Part shown: positions 1-8,300 of the stretch, piece after piece
How positions within the stretch are numbered: position 1 is the first letter of the stretch
Layout of the letters: each line of letters begins with the position of its first letter
DNA from: Flagellimonas pelagia
GTDB lineage: Bacteria; Bacteroidota; Bacteroidia; Flavobacteriales; Flavobacteriaceae
DNA: 49,977 nucleotides
Assembly (NCBI RefSeq): GCF_003584135.1
Contig: NZ_QXFI01000021.1
Coordinates: forward strand, 1-49,977
Direction of reading: 5' to 3'
Notes under the pieces: model-generated
What the model saw: the letters and a program-made list of their open reading frames with translations, nothing else
Databases searched by the model: none
What the model was told of the DNA's origin: nothing
Made by a program: the position numbers and the translations under genes

Positions 1-27
1 TGTGACTACGTCAACTAAAAGTGTACT
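1..27 (+). repeat. Left terminal inverted repeat of the IS
   Basis: Starts TGTGACTACGTCAACTAAAA and pairs with the reverse complement of 981-1006. A GTG at base 21 opens the transposase reading frame inside this repeat, but the ATG at 60 is a better start. Confidence 0.8.
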
Positions 28-59
28 ATTTTGATAATAAATCAAGAGACACTTTTGAC

Positions 60-974
60 ATGGAAAAGACAAGAGAAATTGAGCAATACTTAAGATGGAA
101 GTTCAAACTAAGAGTACTTGAATTTGCAAAAGATTATGGAAAGGTCAAGGAGACCTGTGAAATGTTCAATGTTAGCAGGAGCAGCTATTTTAATTGGAAA
201 AGAAAGTTTGACAAACATGGAGCAAAGGGTCTTTTAAGGAAAAAGAGGGAAGCTGATACCTACCCCAATAGAATCAATCAGAAAACGGTTGATCTGATAT
301 TGGACCTTAGAAAGGAATACAAACTTGGCACATGGCGCATCAAATGGTATTTGGAAAGATATCACAGTATCAATGTCTCTGAATCAAGTGTCTACAGAAC
401 CCTGAAAAGGAATGGTATCAAGCCGCTCGAACGAGCCGTTACCAGAAAAGCGATGGGACCTAAACGCTATGCCAAGAAAACCCCGGGCCACCATGTTCAA
501 GTAGACGTCAAGTTCTTGGTTTTCCACACCAAAGAAGGAAAAAAGATAAAAAGGTATCAGTACACGGCGATTGATGATTGCACACGTATCAGAGCGTTGA
601 AAGTATATGAAAGGCACAACCAATCAAGTTCCATTGACTTTATGGATTATGTGGTCGGTATGTTCCCGTTCCGAATCCATACCGTCCAAACCGACAATGG
701 GCATGAATTCCAATCCAAGTTCAATTGGCATGTGAAGGACCTTGGCATGGAGCACCGTTATATAAAGCCCGGAAGACCCCAGCTCAATGGAAAGGTGGAA
801 CGGTCGCACCTCACGGACAAAAAGGAGTTCTATCAACTATTGGACTACTCCGACGACGTGGATTTGAACAAAAAAATAAAGCAATGGGAAGACTTTTATA
901 ACTTTGATAGACCACATGGTGCATTTAAGGGAAAGACACCCTATGAAATTTTAATGTATCACTTGAAAAAATAA
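60..974 (+). CDS. IS481-like DDE transposase
   Basis: A 304-residue transposase read from the ATG at 60; the frame also opens at a GTG at 21 inside the terminal repeat, which I reject. Residues about 11-60 form a helix-turn-helix region (VSRSSYFNWKRKF). A retroviral-integrase-type core follows, with catalytic D149 (VQVDVKF), D212 (QTDNGHEF) and E247 (NGKVERSH), the last pair separated by 34 residues. The C-terminus carries the family's usual FDRPHGAFKGKTPYE motif. No frameshift or internal stop is seen, so the enzyme is probably active and would excise and insert DNA at the terminal repeats. Family knowledge: IS481 and IS3-like elements share this rve fold, but a single ORF without a frameshift favours IS481. 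Confidence 0.9.
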   Translation: MEKTREIEQYLRWKFKLRVLEFAKDYGKVKETCEMFNVSRSSYFNWKRKFDKHGAKGLLRKKREADTYPNRINQKTVDLILDLRKEYKLGTWRIKWYLERYHSINVSESSVYRTLKRNGIKPLERAVTRKAMGPKRYAKKTPGHHVQVDVKFLVFHTKEGKKIKRYQYTAIDDCTRIRALKVYERHNQSSSIDFMDYVVGMFPFRIHTVQTDNGHEFQSKFNWHVKDLGMEHRYIKPGRPQLNGKVERSHLTDKKEFYQLLDYSDDVDLNKKIKQWEDFYNFDRPHGAFKGKTPYEILMYHLKK

Positions 975-980
975 GAATTC

Positions 981-1006
981 AGTGCCATTTTAGCTGAAGT
1001 AGCACA
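981..1006 (-). repeat. Right terminal inverted repeat of the IS
   Basis: The reverse complement begins TGTGCTACTTCAGCTAAAAT, matching the left end apart from one missing base and five mismatches. It sits 7 bases after the transposase stop codon. Confidence 0.8.
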
Positions 1007-1030
1007 AAAAGTTTTGCAGACCATTTCTTT

Positions 1031-2929
1031 TTGTTTATTCCACAAAAGACAAGGGTTTTAAAAGCCCCTTCTTCTTTATTACAAAAAGATACAATTAGAT
1101 TTTGGATACTACCCCTACTGATTTTTTTTCAGTTTACCCAAACTTATTCTCATGATCCTTATTCTGGTAGGAAAACCAAAAAACCTCCCTATTACTTTTT
1201 TAAAGCCAAAGATCCCGCACTAGAAATTAATGATATTCTGGAAAAAGACTCCCTTTTCAAGCCAAGTAAATTATTTAAAATTGATGATCTAGATGCGCAT
1301 TATTGGATAAAAATCGATTTTATAAACGAGCTTGATACCCTTGAAACAAAAGGTGAATGGAAATTGATGACCATTAACATTTCAAATGCCACAATATACT
1401 ATTCGATTGATAATAAAATACAACAAAAGCCCTATGGTCAAAGGTGGATCGAGCCAGAAAAGGCTACATCCATTTGGTATTATCAAGGATTTAATTTCAA
1501 AAAAAGCAACTTAATCAATAATAGATATTTATATCTTAAGGTTCGATACATTGGTGGAGATAACATGGCTCCAGGTATCGGTTATCTCTCCATTCCAGCA
1601 AGTAGTTTATATACCAAATATTATGCTCAATATGATTTGGACTGGATTACATATGACCATATTTATATAGGCGCCTGTCTGATAATTTTTGTAACCTTTC
1701 TATTAATTTATTTAAGCACTCGCAGACATGAGTTCTTGTTCTATTCACTTTATGTTATTTTCTCCCTCATTTACTTAACAGACATTAACCTTGGCCCAAA
1801 CTTATTTCACAGCGTGTATTTCTCCCCTTTAGGCCTTTGGACAACTATATCATCTCAAATATTTATCAATCTTTTCTACATCCTCTTTGCAAAGTACTAT
1901 CTGGATACAAAAAAAAATTACCCAAAACTTGATGCAATTATATTTTATCTAAAGTATTTATTGATACTAATGATAGTAATCGATCTCTATGCATTCTTCT
2001 CCGAGCATTATAATATGAAGCGTTTTTGTTTAAGCTTCCAGAGGTTGGTCATGATAGCCTTTGGTTTATTTTCAATGATATACTTGCTATTCAAATCAAA
2101 AGACAAACTTGCAATTTTTCTTGTTGTTGGTTCATTCATATTTATGACAGGTGCCCTTGGATTCCTTTTTACCAGAGACAGACATTATATGATGATTGGA
2201 TCCATTCTGGAAATCATCATCTTTTTCCTTGGTCTAGCCTACAAAATCAAACTGGAATACGAAACTAGATTAACCCTACAACAAGAGGTTTCTTCCAAGG
2301 AAATTAGTGCGTTGCGTGCCCAAATGAACCCTCATTTCATCTTTAACTCCTTGAGCTCCATTCAAAACCTGATCCTTAAAAACGACAGGGTATCTGCTCT
2401 AAAATATCTGTCGCAGTTTGGAAAACTGGTGCGCAATGTGCTGGAAAGTTCCAACCAGGCCATTGTAACACTTACGGAAGAAATAGCCTTGTTGAAATCA
2501 TATCTGGAGCTAGAGTCCCTTCGGTTTGACAATGCTTTCAAATATACCATTGACGTGGACGAAAATCTGGATGCCGATAGTTTAGAAATCCCTTTGATGC
2601 TCATACAGCCATTTGTAGAAAATGCCATCATCCATGGCTTGGTGGGCAAAAAGGAAGGCGAAAAAAAATTATCCCTAAGCTTCAAAAAAGATGGACAGTT
2701 TGCCGTTTTTGAAATCGAGGACAATGGTATCGGGCGAATAGCTTCAGGAGCGTTTGGCGACCCCTCCAAAAAGCAGCGAAAATCGAGGGGAATGGAAATC
2801 ACCGAAAAAAGATTGAAAATGCTAAACAAATCCAATACCAACCCAAACATAGTGGAAATTGTGGATAAATATGATCCCTATGGCAATTCCACAGGCACGA
2901 AGGTCATCATACGAATTTTTAACCCATAA
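1031..2929 (+). CDS. LytS-type sensor histidine kinase with 7TMR-DISM sensor
   Basis: Residues about 45-190 form a periplasmic 7TMR-DISMED2-like domain, and about 205-405 hold a cluster of roughly seven membrane helices. The kinase has the LytS dimerisation box QMNPHFIFNSLSSIQ with phospho-acceptor His435 (TTG numbering), an N-box FVENAIIHGL and a G-box DNGIGR. It should phosphorylate the LytTR regulator encoded 10 bases downstream. The start is uncertain: the frame opens at a TTG only about 25 bases from the IS end, no in-frame ATG exists before residue 113, and the native ATG may have been lost. The sensor half is markedly AT-richer than the kinase half. The signal for this receptor type is probably a small extracellular ligand, unidentified here. 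Confidence 0.85.
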   Translation: MFIPQKTRVLKAPSSLLQKDTIRFWILPLLIFFQFTQTYSHDPYSGRKTKKPPYYFFKAKDPALEINDILEKDSLFKPSKLFKIDDLDAHYWIKIDFINELDTLETKGEWKLMTINISNATIYYSIDNKIQQKPYGQRWIEPEKATSIWYYQGFNFKKSNLINNRYLYLKVRYIGGDNMAPGIGYLSIPASSLYTKYYAQYDLDWITYDHIYIGACLIIFVTFLLIYLSTRRHEFLFYSLYVIFSLIYLTDINLGPNLFHSVYFSPLGLWTTISSQIFINLFYILFAKYYLDTKKNYPKLDAIIFYLKYLLILMIVIDLYAFFSEHYNMKRFCLSFQRLVMIAFGLFSMIYLLFKSKDKLAIFLVVGSFIFMTGALGFLFTRDRHYMMIGSILEIIIFFLGLAYKIKLEYETRLTLQQEVSSKEISALRAQMNPHFIFNSLSSIQNLILKNDRVSALKYLSQFGKLVRNVLESSNQAIVTLTEEIALLKSYLELESLRFDNAFKYTIDVDENLDADSLEIPLMLIQPFVENAIIHGLVGKKEGEKKLSLSFKKDGQFAVFEIEDNGIGRIASGAFGDPSKKQRKSRGMEITEKRLKMLNKSNTNPNIVEIVDKYDPYGNSTGTKVIIRIFNP

Positions 2930-2939
2930 AGACAAACCT

Positions 2940-3692
2940 ATGATTTTAAAAGTAGTTATCATTGAAGATGAAAAACACAGCAGGGAAACCTTAAAATCGA
3001 TGCTTGAAGAGTTTTGCAAGGACGTTAAGGTAATCGCCATGGCCGCATCGGTAGAAGAGGCGGTAAAAGTACTTTCGGTATACAGTCCAGATGTAGTCTT
3101 CTTGGATATCGAGTTGCAATCCGGGGTAGGGTTCGATGTGCTCAACCAGATCAAAAACCCCAATTTCGAAGTCATTTTTACCACGGCTTTTGAAAAATAT
3201 GCGATAAAGGCCATCAAGTTCAGTTCCTTGGATTATTTGCTGAAACCCATTGATCTTGATGAACTGCAACAGGCTGTGGAAAAGGCCCGAACCCGTATGG
3301 ACACCAATGTGTACCGGGAACAATTGGACACCTTAATGCAGAGTATTTCCAAAGGAAGTGTCCGACCCGAAAAAATCTGTCTGGCCACTACGGCAGGAAT
3401 CGAATTCATTGCCTTGGAAGACATTATTGCCTGTAAAGCCGATGGCTCCTATACCAGTTTTGTCCTAAAGGACAACAACACGCTGTTGGTAAGCAAGCAT
3501 TTGAAGGAATATGAAAACCTCTTGGGCGACCATCAGTTTATGAGGGTGCACAACAGTTATCTCATCAACCTAAAGGAAGTTAAAAAATACATTAAATCAG
3601 ATGGAGGGTATTTGATCATGAGCAATGATATGCAGGTGAACATATCACCCAAGAAAAAAGATGATCTTATCGATGCCATGAAACGACTCTAA
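2940..3692 (+). CDS. LytTR-family response regulator
   Basis: A 250-residue regulator starting at the ATG at 2940; a longer frame opens at 2859 inside the kinase gene but would add a meaningless leader. Residues 1-120 are a receiver domain with acidic residues IIEDE near the N-terminus, phospho-acceptor D56 (VVFLDIEL), a conserved Thr in FTTAFEKYA and Lys in YLLKPI. Residues about 145-250 are a LytTR DNA-binding domain (FMRVHNSYLINLKEVKKY). It follows its cognate LytS kinase closely, so the pair is one operon. Its stop codon overlaps the stop of the convergent siroheme gene (shared CTAA at 3689-3692), leaving no room for a terminator between them. Confidence 0.92.
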   Translation: MILKVVIIEDEKHSRETLKSMLEEFCKDVKVIAMAASVEEAVKVLSVYSPDVVFLDIELQSGVGFDVLNQIKNPNFEVIFTTAFEKYAIKAIKFSSLDYLLKPIDLDELQQAVEKARTRMDTNVYREQLDTLMQSISKGSVRPEKICLATTAGIEFIALEDIIACKADGSYTSFVLKDNNTLLVSKHLKEYENLLGDHQFMRVHNSYLINLKEVKKYIKSDGGYLIMSNDMQVNISPKKKDDLIDAMKRL

Positions 3693-4270
3693 TCCTTTTT
3701 GTTGATGAGCCCCTTGGTGAACTCATTCAGGGTTTCCACCTTTTCCTCAAAATTACCTTTTAGGGTCTGTCTGTATTCATTTAGGTTTTGGACCAGGTCA
3801 TCAATATTATCCGGAATCACATCCTCAAAGAACTGACGCAATCTTTTGGCCGTAGTGGGGGATTTGCCATTAGTGGAAATAGCCACTTTGACATTGCCCT
3901 TCGTCACAATACCTCCCATATAAAAATCGCAAAAGGGTGGATTGTCCGCCACATTGACCAAGATGCTGCGTTCCCTGCAATCATGATATACCTCTTCATT
4001 TACTTTGGGATTATCGGTACAGGCAATCACCAAGTGCTTCCCTTCCAAATATTCCTTTTGATATGCCGCTTGCACCAATTCAACACTATGTTTTTGGGCC
4101 AGTTCCACGGTGTCCTTCAAAAATTCCTTGGCCACCATCTGCACTTGGGCGTTAGGACTGGATTTCAACAAAAAGGTCAGCTTTTCCAGACCAACATGGC
4201 CTCCCCCCACAATCAATACGTTAAGATGGGATACTTTTAAGAAGATGGGATAGAGTTCATTCCGTTCCAT
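3689..4270 (-). CDS. Precorrin-2 dehydrogenase / siroheme synthase N-terminal-type protein
   Basis: A 193-residue protein from the ATG at 4270; a TTG at 4282 would add four residues. The N-terminus is a Rossmann fold with the dinucleotide-binding motif VLIVGGGHVGLEKL at about residues 14-28, followed by the helical C-terminal region of the CysG N-terminal family (STNGKSPTTAKRLRQFFE). The family oxidises precorrin-2 to sirohydrochlorin with NAD+, and some members also chelate Fe2+, giving siroheme for assimilatory sulfite and nitrite reductases. No methyltransferase domain is fused and no sulfate-assimilation genes are adjacent, so the rest of the pathway lies elsewhere. It converges on the response regulator with a 4-base overlap of stop codons. 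Confidence 0.85.
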   Translation of the reverse strand: MERNELYPIFLKVSHLNVLIVGGGHVGLEKLTFLLKSSPNAQVQMVAKEFLKDTVELAQKHSVELVQAAYQKEYLEGKHLVIACTDNPKVNEEVYHDCRERSILVNVADNPPFCDFYMGGIVTKGNVKVAISTNGKSPTTAKRLRQFFEDVIPDNIDDLVQNLNEYRQTLKGNFEEKVETLNEFTKGLINKKD

Positions 4271-4371
4271 AAAACCTTTCAATTTATTCTTCCTGGAACC
4301 TTTGGCTTTGGTTTCAATGATAAAGATACTGACAATTTACGTAGGCTTATTTGAAGGAAGTAGTGTAACTG

Positions 4372-5298
4372 CTAGAAAGTTGGTTCCTCCAATTGCTTTT
4401 TGGCCGTTTTAAATTCATACCGAATAAACAATTCGTGCGATCCTCCGGTATAGCTGGCCAAATTGGATGATGTGAGATCATACGCATATCCGGCACTCAG
4501 GTTTGGATTGATCTGCATCCCCAACAAGGTGGCGAAAGAGTCGTCCCAACGGTAGGCCAGTCCAAAGGTGAAGGTTTCCTTGAGCAAAGCATTGACCGAA
4601 ATATCGGCGATCATCGGAGCACCGGGCACCCATTTTACAAAGAAGGCGGGTTTCAACTTTACTTCCGGGGTAAGATCCACAACCTTCCCCCCTATCACAT
4701 AATAATGCAATCGCTCCGCGGCGATTTCCTGTTCCTGGCCATCATAATGCTTTTGGGAAAAGAAATTGGGCACGGCAAAACCTAGGTAGCCTTTGCCCGA
4801 ATTATAATAGATTCCAGCGCCAATAGTCGGGAAAAATTTGCTCTTGATATTATTTTGAAAAGCCACATCGGCATCCTCGGTCAATCCTTTGGAGAAATCC
4901 ACATCGAAGATGCGCCCTCCCACTTTCAATCCGAAGGATAGCTGTCTATTGGTACTGTCCAATTGAATGGTATAGGATACATTTCCATCCAAAAAAGTCT
5001 CCGAAGAAGGCCCAAGGGCATCATGGGCCAAAATACCACCAACACCAATTTTGTTTTCCAATGGAGTGTCCACAGAAAGTACCTGGGTATTTGGGGCACC
5101 ATTGATCCCTACCCATTGGGAACGGTGCATGAGCAAAGCGGTCAAGTGGCCATTGGAGCCTGCAAAGGCAGGGTTCACACTCATGGCATTGTACATATAC
5201 TGGGTAAATTGGGGATCTTGCTGGGCCGAAACCGAACACATCCACACCATAAGGACGGGCAAACAAAGCTGCCTTACTATTTTCACCGTATGTTTCAT
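4372..5298 (-). CDS. PorP/SprF family type IX secretion-associated outer membrane protein
   Basis: About 308 residues from the ATG at 5298, 17 bases after the adhesin stop. Upstream in-frame starts (up to 5337) overlap the adhesin and precede the signal peptide, so I reject them. A signal peptide ends near SVSAQQ. The mature start DPQFTQYMYNAMSVNPAFAGS is the hallmark of the PorP/SprF family, and beta-barrel-like strands follow to the C-terminus. In gliding Bacteroidota, SprF-like proteins are needed to display the SprB-type adhesin encoded next to them; the gene order adhesin then SprF-like is reproduced here. I therefore expect it to work with the 1380-residue adhesin as its outer-membrane partner. 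Confidence 0.9.
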   Translation of the reverse strand: MKHTVKIVRQLCLPVLMVWMCSVSAQQDPQFTQYMYNAMSVNPAFAGSNGHLTALLMHRSQWVGINGAPNTQVLSVDTPLENKIGVGGILAHDALGPSSETFLDGNVSYTIQLDSTNRQLSFGLKVGGRIFDVDFSKGLTEDADVAFQNNIKSKFFPTIGAGIYYNSGKGYLGFAVPNFFSQKHYDGQEQEIAAERLHYYVIGGKVVDLTPEVKLKPAFFVKWVPGAPMIADISVNALLKETFTFGLAYRWDDSFATLLGMQINPNLSAGYAYDLTSSNLASYTGGSHELFIRYEFKTAKKQLEEPTF

Positions 5299-5315
5299 CG
5301 CAAAAAATACCATCC

Positions 5316-8300
5316 TTATCTGTTTATATACAACCAATCCGTTCGTGGTTCCGATCCGTCACCCAAATCCAATACATAGTAATACGTCCCTACCGGAAGT
5401 TGGTCCTCCTTTTGAACAATGGCCCGACCGTTGGGTGTGCCATCCCAGTCATTTTTGTAGGAGCGGGTCTCAAATACAATATTCCCCCATCTGTTGTATA
5501 CCTGCAACGAATTATTGGGGTACTGGGCAATACAATCAATTTTGAAATAGTCATTGACCCCATCACCATTGGGTGAAAACTCGTTGTAGACCACCAAGCA
5601 AGTAGGCACTACATAGGCTTCAGCAAAGTTGTTGGAATCGTCCGTATCCCACTGATCCACATAGGCCAAACTTGCCGTGTTCACATAATCTTCAATATCC
5701 AAGACTTTGGCGGTGACTTCCAACGTAGCCGTTTCCGCTGGTTGCAAGATTGAGATTTCCCAAATACCTGAATCATCATATGTACCTGTAGACGCCACAG
5801 AACTTACCAATTGATATCCCAAAGGCAATTGGTCTTCAATACCGATCACGGTGGCCGGAACGTTGCCTTGATTGGTCACTGTTATAGTGAATACCACTTC
5901 ATTGCCCATGCTGGGGGACATATTGTCCACCATTTTTGTAAGGGCTATGTCCGTTGTTTGTGGAATGACAAAGGCACTGGCCTCATCATCATCGGCTATA
6001 CCATCTGAAAGGTCATCGGCTTCCACTCCAATGAAAGGGTCACTATCCGGATCCATAAAATTGCTTGCCGTGATGTAGGCATGGTTCACATATTCCTCTT
6101 CCATCCCAGTTGGTGCGTTGACCACGGCCAAGACTTCCAAACTCTCCGTATCTTGATCTAAAATGGTCCGGTTGATGTTCCATATTCCAGAACTGGGATT
6201 ATAAACCCCAGCAGTAGAAGTGTGGGATTGATAGCTATACCCTTGCGGTAATAAATCGGTCACCATGACTCCAGAAGCATTGGTCGGCCCATGATTGGTT
6301 ACACTGACCACAAACCTTAACACATCGCCTACATTCGGGGATGCATTATCCACGGTTTTGGAAAGAGACAAGTCCGATAACCCTTGCGGAACAGGTATCA
6401 CGGTATCCTGATCGTCTTCGGAACCTAGGTTGTTATTCGGGGTAGAATCTGGATCATAGGTGTCCAACGCAATCAACTCGGCTGTATTCTTGTACTCCCC
6501 ACTGGATAAAACAATCACTCTAATTTGGAGTGTCTCTGATATGCCGTTGGACAAATTGGGCAAGTCCCACGATCCCGCTATTTCATCATAAATTCCGGAT
6601 GTAGTGGTTGCCGACACAAAATTGTACCCACTCGGCAATTGATCTTCCATCACCAAGCCTGTCGCATCATTGGGACCATCATTGGTCACTACTATGGTAA
6701 ACAGAATTTCATCGCCTGCATCAGGATTCATATTATCCACTTTCTTGGTCACAGAAATGTCGGTCACATGCCTTGGATTGGTCGCCTGTTCATCCTGATC
6801 ATCCTCAGAAGGCACATTGTTATTGGGGGTGGAATCCAAATCGTAAAGTATGGCAGCAATGACTTCCGCAAAATTGTTATAATCTCCCGAAGGGTTTACT
6901 TGAACCATCAAGTTCAACTGCAATTGATCACCTGCCGCAATATTTCCAACATTCCAACGCCCATTATTTGGGTTGAACGACCCTCCGGAATCCTCGGAAA
7001 TAAAGGTGTATCCTGATGGCAATCTGTTTTCCACCATTACCCCAATGGCATCACTGGGTCCTTCATTCCACAAGGTCAAGGTAAAGGTAACATTGGTGCC
7101 TACATCTGGTGTGGTATTGTCTACGGAAACATCCAAATTCAAATCTGCCGAAGGAATGGGCGTGGTTCCCGCATTATCTTGGTCGTTCTCAAAGAAATTG
7201 TTGTTGTTCGGGGTGGAATTGGGGTCCAAATTATCCGAAGCAAACACTTCTGTCACATTGAAATAGTCCCCATCAGGATTGACCGTTGCCACAATGTTCA
7301 AGGTTTCCGTATTGCCATCCACCAAGGTGCCGTTCAAAGTCCACATGCCTGTTGCTGCACTATACGTTCCTGCTGTTGAACTGTGTGACACATAGGAATA
7401 TCCTGTCGGGAGTTGGTCGATAATTTCCACGCCTGTGACATCGCTGGGCCCATAATTGGTGATGCTGATGGTAAAAATGACTTCTTGCCCCACATAAGGA
7501 CTCAACACATTGACGGATTTGCGCAATAACAGGTCCGAAACGGGCACTACAATCGGTGTTATGGTCTGTTGATCATCTTCGGTCTCACTATTGTTTCCTG
7601 GGGTAGAATCTACATCGTCCTCGGTAACGTTGGTCAGTTCAGCTGTATTGGAATAGATTCCGGTTGGCAACACTTCCACTGTAACATCCAACGTTTCAGA
7701 AGTTCCATTTGGCAAACTGCCCACAGTCCAGGACCCGTTGGAAGCATTATATGCTCCGTTTGAGGCCACGGCATTCACAAATTGGTATCCAGAAGCCAAC
7801 GCATCTGTTACCACAACATTGGTGGCATCACTGGGGCCATCATTGGTGACAGTTACCGTAAACACAATCTCCGCGCCTACTTCAGGAATAAATTCATCCA
7901 CCGTTTTGGTCACTGAAATATCCACTATAGGATTTGGAACCACTATCACTTCATCTTGATCATCTTCACCGGGCACATTATTATTGGGGGTAGAGTCGAC
8001 ATCAGTTTGGTCATGTCCGGTGATTTCTGCAACATTGATATAATTACCGCTCGCATTTACATTGGCCAAAATACTCAAGCTTTGAGATGCACCATTGGCT
8101 ACTGTACCAACCACCCAAATACCTGTAAGTTCATCATAGCTACCACCACTATTATCCGAAACATAGGTGTAGCCTGAAGGCAGTAAATCGGTCACCTCTA
8201 CGGATGTGGCATCACTCGGGCCATCATTGGTCACCGTTAAGGTGAATCTCACATTATCACTTACCAAAGGTGGCGATTTGTCAATCTGCTTGGTAAGGGA

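Larger units (their letters stand above)
1..1006 (+). mobile_element. IS481-like insertion sequence, apparently complete
   Basis: The element is bounded by imperfect terminal inverted repeats: bases 1-27 match the reverse complement of 981-1006 at about 21 of 26 aligned positions with one 1-base gap. Both ends start TGTG and share the core CTAAAA. It holds one transposase gene with an intact DDE triad. The left end coincides exactly with the first base of the window, so the left flank and any target-site duplication cannot be examined. The right end lies about 25 bases before the first usable start codon of a sensor kinase gene. IS481 assignment rests on size, HTH plus rve layout and TGT ends. 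I saw no second copy in the window. Confidence 0.85.

Noticed and set aside
2859..2939. Upstream extension of the first LytTR regulator
   Set aside because: The extra 27 residues lie in another frame of the kinase gene and precede the normal receiver start; ATG 2940 gives the expected N-terminus.
5299..5337. Extended start for the PorP/SprF-like gene overlapping the adhesin stop
   Set aside because: The added residues precede a complete signal peptide that begins at the ATG at 5298.
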